This document shows positions 50,020 through 57,931 of a stretch of DNA of 64,000 bases, one piece after another. Both the position numbers and the translations under genes were made by a program. Under the pieces are notes generated by a model. The model was not told where the DNA came from and did no database searches. It worked only from the letters and a program-made list of their open reading frames with translations. Source of the stretch: CBDHGY01 sp965263325 (GTDB taxonomy: Bacteria; Pseudomonadota; Alphaproteobacteria; Caulobacterales; Hyphomonadaceae); assembly GCA_965263325.1 (NCBI GenBank), contig CBDHGY010000002.1:310001-374000 (forward strand), in the 5' to 3' direction. Numbering within the stretch: position 1 is the first letter of the stretch; every line of letters begins with the position of its first letter.

Positions 50020-51957
50020 ATGGCCCGCGACGACGACTTCACCCCTAAGCTTGGCCGGATTCGAGACCGCGGAAAGCGGAGCGATCAGCGGTTTTCTAAA
50101 CAAGTGAGATCAGCAGCGCGCGGACTGGCCAAACCCGGTCGAAGACAGCGTTTCTCCGGTCACCTAAACGGCTCCGGAAATGCGGTTGGCCGGCGCGCCC
50201 AATTTCAGCGCGCGCGCTGGCAGGCGTTTCGGTCACGTCGCGTGACGGCGAAGGTCTACATCGCGCGAGCCGGGAAAGGTGGAAGCATCTCCGCCTTTCG
50301 CGCGCATCTGAAATATATTCAAAGAGACGGTGTTGAACGCGACGGGTCAGGCGGAGAGCTTTATTCAGCGAAAGACCGAGAGCCAGACATATCAGGCTTC
50401 GCCGGGCGCAGCGCCGATGACCGCCACCAGTTTCGCATCATTCTGTCAGCTGAAGATGGGCCCGAACTCGGTGACCTTCGCGAAACGACAAGATCCCTCA
50501 TGACGCAAATGGAACGAGACCTCGGAACAAGGCTCGACTGGGTGGCGGTCGATCATCACAATACCGGCCATCCCCACACCCATATCGTCGTCCGGGGTAA
50601 GGACGCCAAAGGCAAAGACCTGGTGATTGCGCCGGATTACATAAAAAGCGGAATCAGATCTCGCGCGCAAGATATCGTCACTGAAGAATTGGGACCGCGC
50701 CGCGATATCGAGATTGCACGCTCGCGATATGCAGAAATCCAACGTGACAGATACACATCAATCGACCGCAGTCTCGACCAGTCAGCAGAAGACGGCCTTG
50801 TAAGTTTTGAAAACACGCCGCGCCGCGAGCAAGACCGCTTTCAGGCAAATCTCCAAAAACAACGTCTCGCGCATCTGGAAAGCCTGAATCTGGCAGCAGA
50901 GATTGGCCCTGAAGAATGGCAGCTTGCAGAAGACTGGACCGATACACTTCGCTCGCTTGGTAAGCGCGGCGATATCATACGAACCTTAACTTCAAAATTT
51001 GGCCGCGAAGACGGCCATGAACGCTTAGAAATCTGGCCCATACCTGGCAAAGATGCGGGCAAGCTCATCGGGAGTGTTTGGAAAGACATCCCGGGCGATG
51101 AGCTGCGCGGCACACGCGCGCTCATTGTTGAAGACTTTCACGGGCGCAAATGGTTCATCGGCGCAAACTTTTCAGAAACTGGAACTATTCCGCCGAACGG
51201 CTCTGTTGTTGAAATCACTCAAACAGTGCCAGAGCCGCGATCATCAGACAGGACAATTGCAGAAATCGCTGCGCGCCATCGAGGCGTGTACAGTGAAGCG
51301 GCGCATAAAGCCCATGACCCAGGTTCAAGTTCAGCCTACAGACATGCGCATACACGCCGCCTCGAGGCACTACGGCGAAAAGGCATCGTTGAGCGTAAAA
51401 CCGATGCAGGCTGGAAAATTCCCCGCAACTATCTTGCGCTTGCAGAAAAATATGAAGCTTCCCGCTCTCATAATCTGAAGATCAATGTGCGCTCCTGGAT
51501 ATCATTAGACGCGCAAATAACGCGGTCTGCATCTTCATGGATCGACCGCGTCTCGCCGGCCGATGATCAACCCATCCTTCAATCAGCAAAAGCGCGTCGC
51601 CAGAAATGGCTGCAAGAGAAAGGACTGCTCGAAAAAGGCCAGACGCAGCTGAGTGACGAAAACCTTCGAAACCTTCGGCAACAGGAGATAAGCGAAACTG
51701 AAGCTCGGCTGGAACAAAAGACGGGCAGGGTAGTCGCATCTCTTGAAACCGGCGCACGCTTCAAAGGCACATTCGAAGGCATCCAGGATCTTGCCCAGGG
51801 CAGGTTTGCCGTCATCGGAAACAGCAAAGAATTCACCCTTGTGCCATGGCGCGCCTCGATTGAGCGCCAGCGAGGGCGTGAGCTCGCTGTTACGCGGACA
51901 CAATCGGGTTTGTCTTGGACGATCGGCGCTCAAAGACACCGCGGGCTCGAACGCTGA
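50020..51957 (+). CDS. Relaxase/mobilization nuclease with DUF3363 domain
   Basis: 645 aa. After a basic N-terminus (SKQVRSAARGLAKPGRRQR), the relaxase domain has AHLKYIQRDG with a possible catalytic Tyr at about 100 and the three-His metal motif HHNTGHPHTHIVVRGKDA (179-196). The C-terminal half (LRSLGKRGDIIRTL onward) is DUF3363, as in many alphaproteobacterial ICE relaxases of the MOBP type. It nicks oriT and leads the strand into the channel. It is followed by the coupling protein with about 130 bp between. AAGGA lies 11 bases before the ATG. Confidence 0.92.
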   Translation: MARDDDFTPKLGRIRDRGKRSDQRFSKQVRSAARGLAKPGRRQRFSGHLNGSGNAVGRRAQFQRARWQAFRSRRVTAKVYIARAGKGGSISAFRAHLKYIQRDGVERDGSGGELYSAKDREPDISGFAGRSADDRHQFRIILSAEDGPELGDLRETTRSLMTQMERDLGTRLDWVAVDHHNTGHPHTHIVVRGKDAKGKDLVIAPDYIKSGIRSRAQDIVTEELGPRRDIEIARSRYAEIQRDRYTSIDRSLDQSAEDGLVSFENTPRREQDRFQANLQKQRLAHLESLNLAAEIGPEEWQLAEDWTDTLRSLGKRGDIIRTLTSKFGREDGHERLEIWPIPGKDAGKLIGSVWKDIPGDELRGTRALIVEDFHGRKWFIGANFSETGTIPPNGSVVEITQTVPEPRSSDRTIAEIAARHRGVYSEAAHKAHDPGSSSAYRHAHTRRLEALRRKGIVERKTDAGWKIPRNYLALAEKYEASRSHNLKINVRSWISLDAQITRSASSWIDRVSPADDQPILQSAKARRQKWLQEKGLLEKGQTQLSDENLRNLRQQEISETEARLEQKTGRVVASLETGARFKGTFEGIQDLAQGRFAVIGNSKEFTLVPWRASIERQRGRELAVTRTQSGLSWTIGAQRHRGLER

Positions 51958-52085
51958 CTTTGTAGGGGCTTGTACGGGCTTGCACCCGGTTGCTGGGAAT
52001 GGGCCAGACGCCAACTCGTCTAAACAGGGGGCTTTGTTTCAGAATTTGGAGACAGCCCACCTACTCTCAAAGCGAGCCTCATATC

Positions 52086-54020
52086 ATGCGTCCCGGAAGA
52101 ATTTTAATTGGCCAGGTATCTGTTGTTTTAGTTCTGATTGTCCTGACACTCTGGTTCGCCACCCAGTGGGCTGCGTACAAGCTTGGCCATCAGGCAGCGC
52201 TTGGCGCGCCCTGGTTTCACGCTGGCGAGTATTCCATCTACAAGCCCTGGCGTCTCTTCCAATGGTGGTATGCCTTTGAGGCATATGCGCCAGATATCTT
52301 TGCGCGCGCGGGCATGATCGCCGCGAGCGGAGGGTTGATTGGTATCATCGCCGCAGTGATTGGATCGGTCATCCGAAGCCGCGACGCATCAGAAGTTACC
52401 ACATATGGATCTGCGCGGTGGGCAAGCCCAAAAGAAATCAAAAAACTTGGCCTCCTGAACAATAAGGGCGTTTTTCTTGGTCAATCTAAATCGTCTTATC
52501 TCAGACATGACGGGGCCGAACATGTCATGGCATTTGCGCCAACACGCTCAGGCAAAGGTGTTGGGCTTGTTGTTCCGACCTTACTCAGCTGGACCAGCAG
52601 CGTCGTTGTTCACGATATCAAAGGGGAAAACTGGTCACTCACTTCAGGCTGGCGCAGCCAGTTTTCAACCTGTATCCGCTTCGACCCAACTGATAAATGC
52701 TCACCACGGTTCAACCCTTTAAGAGAAGTTCGCCTTGGTGAACGCGAAGTCGCCGATGCTCAGAATATTGCCGATATTCTTGTCGATCCAGATGGTACGC
52801 TCGAGCGAGGATCGCACTGGGAGAAAACCGCCCACGCGCTACTCGTTGGAGTCATCCTGCATGTTCTTTATGCCGAAGAAGACAAAACGCTCGCAGGCTG
52901 CGCGAATTTCCTCGCAGACCCTGACCGTGACTTTACCGATGCATTAGATGCCATGTTAACGACAGAGCATTTTTCTGACCCCGGCGGTGTGCATCCCGTC
53001 GTGGCGTCCGCTGCCAGAGAGCTTCTCAATAAGTCAGACAATGAGCGATCAGGTGTTCTGTCCACGGCGATGAGCTTTCTCAGCCTCTACCGGGACCCTG
53101 TCATTGCTGAGATAACCTCGGATAGCGACTGGGCTTTGCGAGATATTACCAATGGTGATCGGCCCATGTCGCTTTATCTCGCATGCCCGCCATCTGATCT
53201 CTCACGCACAAGACCACTCATGCGCCTCATCATAAACCAGATTGGTCGCCATTTGACCGAAAAACTTCCCTCAGACGACCGGCGGAAACTACTTCTGATG
53301 CTCGATGAGTTTCCAGCCCTCGGGCGCCTGGAATTCTTTGAGAAGAATTTGGCATATTTTGCGGGCTTCGGTGTGCGGGCATATCTGATCACGCAATCAC
53401 TCAACCAGATCGAAAAAGCCTATGGGCCGAATAGCTCTATCCTCGATAATTGCCATATCCGGATAGCCTTCTCAACCAATGACGAACGCACGGCAAAGCG
53501 GATTTCAGAAGCGCTTGGAACCAAAACCGAGCTTCGCGCACAAAAGAACTATACAGGCCATCGTTTAGCCCCCTGGCTCTCGCATATCATGGAGTCGCGA
53601 CAAGAAACTCAAAGACCGCTGCTCACCCCGGGCGAGATTATGCAACTGTCTGCCGATGAAGAAATCATCATGGTCTCAGGTGCGCCGCCGATACGCGCCA
53701 GAAAGCTTCGCTACTATAAAGATAAGAATTTTACTGAGCGTCTTCTTAAAGAGGCGCCTGTTGCCGACCAAATCTCGGCTCAAAAAAAAACTGCTCCGAT
53801 GAGTGATGCAGCCGCATTGAAAGCAAGTTATCGCTCGGGTCAAAAACCATCCAGCTTGACGCGGGAAATAGACCTGACGCCAAAGCGCTTAAGAAAACGA
53901 CCCCGCACACCCGAAGTCTCTCCCAAAACCCAACGCAAGAGGGATAGAAAACTCCTGGACAGGGTCAAAGCAATCAAAGCGCTTGGACGCTCGGACCGTG
54001 ACATGCCCCCAAACTTTTAG
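52086..54020 (+). CDS. traG: TraG/VirD4-like coupling protein
   Basis: 644 aa from the ATG at 52086; the longer frame upstream lacks membrane or family sequence, and homologues start near MRPGRILIG. Two N-terminal membrane helices (QVSVVLVLIVLTLWF; IIAAVIGSVI), then the ATPase with Walker A APTRSGKGVGLVV (about 155) and Walker B KLLLMLDEFPALGRLEFFE (about 398). The QSLNQIEKAYGPNSSILDNC segment is typical. It brings the relaxosome to the T4SS. A basic tail (RKRPRTPEVSPKTQRKRDRK) ends the protein. Confidence 0.95.
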   Translation: MRPGRILIGQVSVVLVLIVLTLWFATQWAAYKLGHQAALGAPWFHAGEYSIYKPWRLFQWWYAFEAYAPDIFARAGMIAASGGLIGIIAAVIGSVIRSRDASEVTTYGSARWASPKEIKKLGLLNNKGVFLGQSKSSYLRHDGAEHVMAFAPTRSGKGVGLVVPTLLSWTSSVVVHDIKGENWSLTSGWRSQFSTCIRFDPTDKCSPRFNPLREVRLGEREVADAQNIADILVDPDGTLERGSHWEKTAHALLVGVILHVLYAEEDKTLAGCANFLADPDRDFTDALDAMLTTEHFSDPGGVHPVVASAARELLNKSDNERSGVLSTAMSFLSLYRDPVIAEITSDSDWALRDITNGDRPMSLYLACPPSDLSRTRPLMRLIINQIGRHLTEKLPSDDRRKLLLMLDEFPALGRLEFFEKNLAYFAGFGVRAYLITQSLNQIEKAYGPNSSILDNCHIRIAFSTNDERTAKRISEALGTKTELRAQKNYTGHRLAPWLSHIMESRQETQRPLLTPGEIMQLSADEEIIMVSGAPPIRARKLRYYKDKNFTERLLKEAPVADQISAQKKTAPMSDAAALKASYRSGQKPSSLTREIDLTPKRLRKRPRTPEVSPKTQRKRDRKLLDRVKAIKALGRSDRDMPPNF

Positions 54021-54026
54021 TGTCTT

Positions 54027-54440
54027 ATGCGCAAGCCCCGTTTAAACCTTCGACTATCGCCAGATGTCTATGCCAAATTGACCGAGATGACACTCCGCCC
54101 TGGCGTAACGAAGTCTGCGATCGTTGAACAAGCCCTTCGCGAGTTCTTCAATCCTGAAATTCGAGACGGCATGGAAGAGCGTATCTTAAAGCGCCTAAAT
54201 CAGTTTGATGTCCGACAGGGACACATTGAGCGCGATACAAACATAGCGGTCGAAGCGCTCGGACAATTTATCTTCTATTGGCTAACTCGCACGGATCCAT
54301 TGCCAGAGAATGAACGAGAAGCGGCACACGCGCTGGGGCTCAGGCGCTTTGACTACTTTATTGAGCAAGTCGCTCGCAAAACGGCTAGCCATGAAAGCCT
54401 TACAGACCGCCTCTCTGATCTATTGCTCGGACAGAGCTGA
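54027..54440 (+). CDS. CopG/ribbon-helix-helix-like transfer accessory protein
   Basis: 137 aa, 6 bp after traG. The first 45 residues (KPRLNLRLSPDVYAKLTEMT, then TKSAIVEQALREFF) are a ribbon-helix-helix DNA-binding start. The remainder is helical (LKRLNQFDVRQGHIERDTNI) with a hydrophobic part (LGQFIFYWLTRTDPLP). In related elements such a gene sits between traG and trbB. Here it ends the tra operon and is followed by a strong terminator, so trbB has been separated from it. Confidence 0.83.
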   Translation: MRKPRLNLRLSPDVYAKLTEMTLRPGVTKSAIVEQALREFFNPEIRDGMEERILKRLNQFDVRQGHIERDTNIAVEALGQFIFYWLTRTDPLPENEREAAHALGLRRFDYFIEQVARKTASHESLTDRLSDLLLGQS

Positions 54441-54492
54441 GGTTCGGTAGAACTGGCAATGTCTGGAATAGGGTGGATGAGTGCCGCTATTA

Positions 54493-54516
54493 CCCCTCGA
54501 TCGAGGGGACGTTTTT
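54493..54516 (+). terminator. Rho-independent terminator after the tra operon
   Basis: CCCCTC-GATC-GAGGGG (54493-54508) is a perfect hairpin, followed by AC and five T. It lies 53 bp after the stop of the CopG-like gene and ends the relaxase-traG transcript. Confidence 0.75.
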
Positions 54517-54650
54517 CGCCAATCTAAGACTCTCAGTGTGAATGGCTAACAATCGTGAGCGACCGTTGTGGGGCGAGAATAGGACGCTCGAATTAGCAGC
54601 CGCTTGGCTAAGACCGGCCCGACATACCACTAGATAGACCATCCACTACT

Positions 54651-55271
54651 TCACCAGAAACCTCGATGCCGACGTGCGCTAGCTTGGAGAAATTCCTGCT
54701 GAGTGGTTGTGGGGCCGGGTAGATAGTAAGGGCGCGCACTCGCCCACGCCTTCGCAATTCTTAGTGCAGGCTTGTCTAGCAACAGTGATTTCGAACGACC
54801 ACTACTGTGCCATTTGGCAGCTCTAATTCCTAGGTCGGTGTGTTGGCGCAGCCAGTCGTTGTTCAAGCTCAGGCCCTTGATTATGTCCGCAAGCCCCTCG
54901 CCGAACCGTTCAATCGAGAATCCTATGCAGTGCTTCGTGAGGATTTCCGGGGGAACTTCGAGTTCTTCGACTCCGCCTGCAATTACAGGCACACAGTGCT
55001 TGTGCAATTCCTCTGCAATGGTTGCCTCCCAACGACCAACTTCAGAGGATAACCAGTCGGGCGTAACCACGATCAGTATAGCATCGGCGTTTTGCAACAG
55101 CGCATTAAGCTGCTCTCGCCATAACTCCCCAGGAACGAGGTCCAACCCGTCACGAATAGGAATGTGGCCAACGGCTGTAATCGCGGCGCTTAGTTGGTCT
55201 GTAAGCGCTGACCCGTCTTTGTGGGAATACGAAAGGAAGACACGCAGGCCACTTTCCTGAATTTCGATCAC
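54651..55271 (-). CDS. TIR-domain protein
   Basis: 206 aa from the GTG at 55271, chosen because GGAGGGG lies five bases upstream; an ATG at 55292 without such a site would add seven residues. The TIR fold is clear: LRVFLSYSHKDGSALTDQL, then LVPGELWREQLNALLQNADAI and VTPDWLSSEVGRWEATIAEE, with the catalytic Glu of TIR NADases in GRWEATIAEE. The last 60 residues contain no recognised domain. It stands alone between the tra operon and the integrase. TIR NADases act in several bacterial defence systems, but no partner gene is seen here, so the role is inferred. Confidence 0.82.
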   Translation of the reverse strand: MIEIQESGLRVFLSYSHKDGSALTDQLSAAITAVGHIPIRDGLDLVPGELWREQLNALLQNADAILIVVTPDWLSSEVGRWEATIAEELHKHCVPVIAGGVEELEVPPEILTKHCIGFSIERFGEGLADIIKGLSLNNDWLRQHTDLGIRAAKWHSSGRSKSLLLDKPALRIAKAWASARPYYLPGPTTTQQEFLQASARRHRGFW

Positions 55272-55553
55272 GATCGCCCCTCCGTCTTTCATCTCGAAGT
55301 GTGAAGCATATTCTGCGGAGCCTATATCCGCAATTGGCGATTAGTCGGCCGAGCGTCAGAGTCCGCTTTATAGGGCGTCTTAAGCCGCACGTCGCGGTGA
55401 AATCTCAACCCTAGGAAGGTTAGGTTCTACCTAGCGTCCACCATCGAGCAGTCTCAGGACATTCGTGACGCAAGCTTGGGAGGCTGCAAAGGGCCAAAAT
55501 TGCACGCACAATCCCAAATCACGAATGACCGGATTTATATTTAGGGCAGGGGG

Positions 55554-56822
55554 TTATAGCGCGATCTGCTTCATAAGGCGCGCTACATGTTCTAATGAAG
55601 CCCCTCTTCCGTATCGCTCGCGATTAAGACTGTGACCAAAGACATCCCTTCGAATTCTTTCGTCTATGCCCGCGGCCAGCATCCGGTCTTCGAATGCGTG
55701 TCTCAACGAATAAAGTGAGTGCTGCGGTGTTTCCAGCAAACCGTTTGCACGCAAATACTTATTGATCGTTGCGCTTGCAGTTGGCTTGTTTTTGTAGCGA
55801 GAAAACCCGTCCCTAAAACCTTTGAACGCTTCGAGTGATACACCGGTCAATGGAATGATGCGGCGAGCATGCGGTGTTTTCAATTGTCGTCCATCGGGCT
55901 CAATCGAAATGTGTGGGATGTCGACATCGAGGCGAATGGTATTTGCGTTCAGCGCAGAGCCCTCTGACGGCCGATATCCGGTATTGACCATGCCGAGTAG
56001 CAATCCGCGTGCTTGACCATTTAGCCGGGTGAGGGCCCCTTTTCTGAGGATTTTGGATTTAATCCAATTGTCGCTGAAAGGAGGGCGGACCTGCTTTTCC
56101 CCTTCTCTGAAGGCAAGATCCCCAAGCGGCAAATCAACATCAAGGCGCTTCATTTTCACGATTGTCTTTAAAACCCCTCCAACATGGATGAGATCCTTGT
56201 TGGCAGAATTGGGTGTCAGGCCTTCACCTTCGATCCGCTCCAGCCAGTATTGCCTGAAATCGAGCATGTCATCACGCGTGATGCTTTCAATCGGTTTATT
56301 GCCGACAACTGAGACAAAGTTTCGAATTGCTTTGATGCGCGGATTTTTCCAGCGACGCAGCTGATCCGGACTCTTTCCAAGCGTCTTTTCTCGCGCGAGG
56401 GTCCAATAGAGCTCCAGAGCGCCTTCTATTGTCAGCCGCGGTTCTTCGGCCGTGCCAAGAACAGCAGCTGCTTCAATTACGTCAGGCTCGCCGGACGGTG
56501 TTTCGATCTTTGAAATACGCTCGATGAGTTCCTCAACGGGCAGCGCCGATACCTTATTCACATCGAGATATCGAAACCCGCGAATGTTCGCGAGTTCGCG
56601 CGCTGCTTCATAGCGTTCGAGCGCCTCTTCTGAGCAACCGGAGAGTTTTGCTTCCCAGGCCCCAACCAGGTGGGCCCAGGCTTCTTCCGCTTTGCGCTTT
56701 GCGACGCTCTCAGAGTCAGTGTGCAGGCTTGCCCAAACAGTGGCCCGCGGCTCCACAGATCGGTATCTTTTAGGCACTCTCCGGCGGAGCTGGTAGGTGC
56801 TTCCTCGCTTAAAAACGGCCAC
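55554..56822 (-). CDS. int: Tyrosine recombinase/integrase (ICE-type)
   Basis: 422 aa from the GTG at 56822, chosen because CGGGGA lies upstream and family proteins begin near VAVFKRGSTYQLRRRVPKRY. The open frame continues through four 12-bp repeats that would code a repetitive LLHI/LLHN peptide, unlike the family. Catalytic residues are visible: Arg in GYRPSEGS, LRHAFEDRM (His/Arg box) and FGHSLNRERYGRG (His and the nucleophile Tyr). It is oriented away from the tRNA-Ser gene, whose 3' end lies about 150 bp from the start. It should integrate the element into that tRNA. Confidence 0.92.
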   Translation of the reverse strand: MAVFKRGSTYQLRRRVPKRYRSVEPRATVWASLHTDSESVAKRKAEEAWAHLVGAWEAKLSGCSEEALERYEAARELANIRGFRYLDVNKVSALPVEELIERISKIETPSGEPDVIEAAAVLGTAEEPRLTIEGALELYWTLAREKTLGKSPDQLRRWKNPRIKAIRNFVSVVGNKPIESITRDDMLDFRQYWLERIEGEGLTPNSANKDLIHVGGVLKTIVKMKRLDVDLPLGDLAFREGEKQVRPPFSDNWIKSKILRKGALTRLNGQARGLLLGMVNTGYRPSEGSALNANTIRLDVDIPHISIEPDGRQLKTPHARRIIPLTGVSLEAFKGFRDGFSRYKNKPTASATINKYLRANGLLETPQHSLYSLRHAFEDRMLAAGIDERIRRDVFGHSLNRERYGRGASLEHVARLMKQIAL

Positions 56823-56836
56823 GTTCGAATCCCCGT

Positions 56837-56884
56837 TGTGTAGCAAAATGTGCAGCAAATTGTGCAGCAAAATGTGCAGCAAAT
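56837..56884. repeat. Four tandem 12-bp repeats at the integrase start
   Basis: The unit is TGTGCAGCAAAW (plus strand), repeated four times without spacers. The first copy has T instead of C in TGTGTAGCAAAA, and the last base alternates A/T. The repeats lie between the integrase start and the tRNA 3' end, within the likely attachment region, and are good candidates for integrase arm-binding or regulatory sites. Confidence 0.7.
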
Positions 56885-56970
56885 TACGCGCCGTTTGACG
56901 GACAGGGCCTATATACAGTGGGCAATTCACTGTATTTGTTGAATATTATTTTCTGAGAGCTGTCTAGGTC

Positions 56971-57060
56971 TGGCGGAGAGGAAGGGATTCGAACCCTCGA
57001 TACGCGTTAACGTATACTCCCTTAGCAGGGGAGCGCCTTCAGCCACTCGGCCACCTCTCC
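56971..57060 (-). tRNA. tRNA-Ser(GCU)
   Basis: Ninety bases on the minus strand. The acceptor arm GGAGAGG pairs with CCTCTCC, followed by G and an encoded CCA. The anticodon loop CTGCTAA gives anticodon GCU, with a stem CTCCC/GGGAG. A long variable arm (TATACGTTAACGCGTAT) is typical of tRNA-Ser, and GGTTCGAATCC is the T loop. The 3' end faces the integrase gene. tRNA-Ser genes are common ICE insertion sites. Confidence 0.97.
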
Positions 57061-57142
57061 GCGTGAGACCTTCGTTCTATGCCTCCGTGAGGGGCGGTGC
57101 AAGTCCGATTATTTTATTGTGTGAAGAATTGGGCGGGAAAAG

Positions 57143-57931
57143 TCATGTTGTTTGTGTTGACCAGTAGGATTGACAAGCTGCAGCGATCGCCAGTGCTTTT
57201 TGCCCCGTGGCTTCACCGATTCGGTAGGCAACGATGGCTGATCCTTCCAGGGCCGTTTCCATCTCCGGGTCCACCGGCCACCGCGCGCCCGCAATGGTTC
57301 CAACTTCAAGATCCGCCAAATAGGCTCCAAAATCGAGTTCGCGCTCATCTTTGAACAGAGGCAACCAAAGAATAAGGATAGCATTTTGCCAACGCCGAAG
57401 CGCGCGAGGGGCCCAGTCTGCCAACTCTTCCATATCGCGTTCGGTTTCGTAACTTGGGTCGACAAAGACCACCAACTGCTCTCCGCGCCTCGGCGCAAGT
57501 TTAAGCGCGCCGCTGTATCCGTCGCTATTATGGACGCGAACCCGTTGATCATCCGCCAGCACTTTGCGTAGTTCGGTGAACTCGGTCGGGTGTTTCTCAA
57601 ACAACACGATCCTGGCATCATCACCGAGGCGTGCCGCGGCTAGGGCAGGGGAGCCTGGATAAGCTGCGTTGCCATAGCTCTTCACGAGGCCGCCCCAATT
57701 CTTGAGCGGACGTGGAAAGCCATCCTGCAATAGCGCCAGCACACCTTGTTCGGCTTCTCTAGTTTTTCGCGCCTGTGAACTGCTTAAGTCGTAAACGCCT
57801 CTGGCAGCATGGGTCTCTACATACAACAATCGTTGATCTTTGAGGTCACAAAGCAGGCTATCCAAAACGGCGTGTTTTAAGACGTCAGCTCTGTTTCCTG
57901 CATGGAAGCCATGTTGGTAGGAAAGCGCCAA
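57143..57931 (-). CDS. rlmJ: 23S rRNA adenine-2030 N6-methyltransferase RlmJ
   Basis: 262 aa. It starts MALSYQHGFHAGNRADVLKH, the conserved RlmJ N-terminus, and has YVETHAARGVYDLSS and VVFVDPSYETERDM, the methylase catalytic motif (D-P-x-Y type). The enzyme modifies A2030 of 23S rRNA using SAM. It ends 83 bp from the tRNA and lies directly before the M28 peptidase gene, with no gap between. Confidence 0.92.
   Translation of the reverse strand: MALSYQHGFHAGNRADVLKHAVLDSLLCDLKDQRLLYVETHAARGVYDLSSSQARKTREAEQGVLALLQDGFPRPLKNWGGLVKSYGNAAYPGSPALAAARLGDDARIVLFEKHPTEFTELRKVLADDQRVRVHNSDGYSGALKLAPRRGEQLVVFVDPSYETERDMEELADWAPRALRRWQNAILILWLPLFKDERELDFGAYLADLEVGTIAGARWPVDPEMETALEGSAIVAYRIGEATGQKALAIAAACQSYWSTQTT

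Larger units (their letters stand above)
20643..56970. mobile_element. Integrative and conjugative element next to tRNA-Ser(GCU), left end approximate
   Basis: The region contains a complete Trb-type mating-pair operon, DUF736/DUF2274/DUF2285 companions, ArdA, relaxase, coupling protein, a tyrosine integrase abutting the 3' end of a tRNA gene, and defence cargo. It differs in base composition between its parts: the trb genes look clearly more G+C-rich than the flanks. The right end is set by the tRNA at 56971. The left end is placed after the last catabolic gene by content only. The element could extend left of the window if the catabolic genes are cargo. Confidence 0.75.

Noticed and set aside
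56823..56930. Upstream extension of the integrase frame
   Set aside because: It translates the 12-bp repeats into a repetitive peptide and lacks family similarity; the GTG start with CGGGGA upstream is better.
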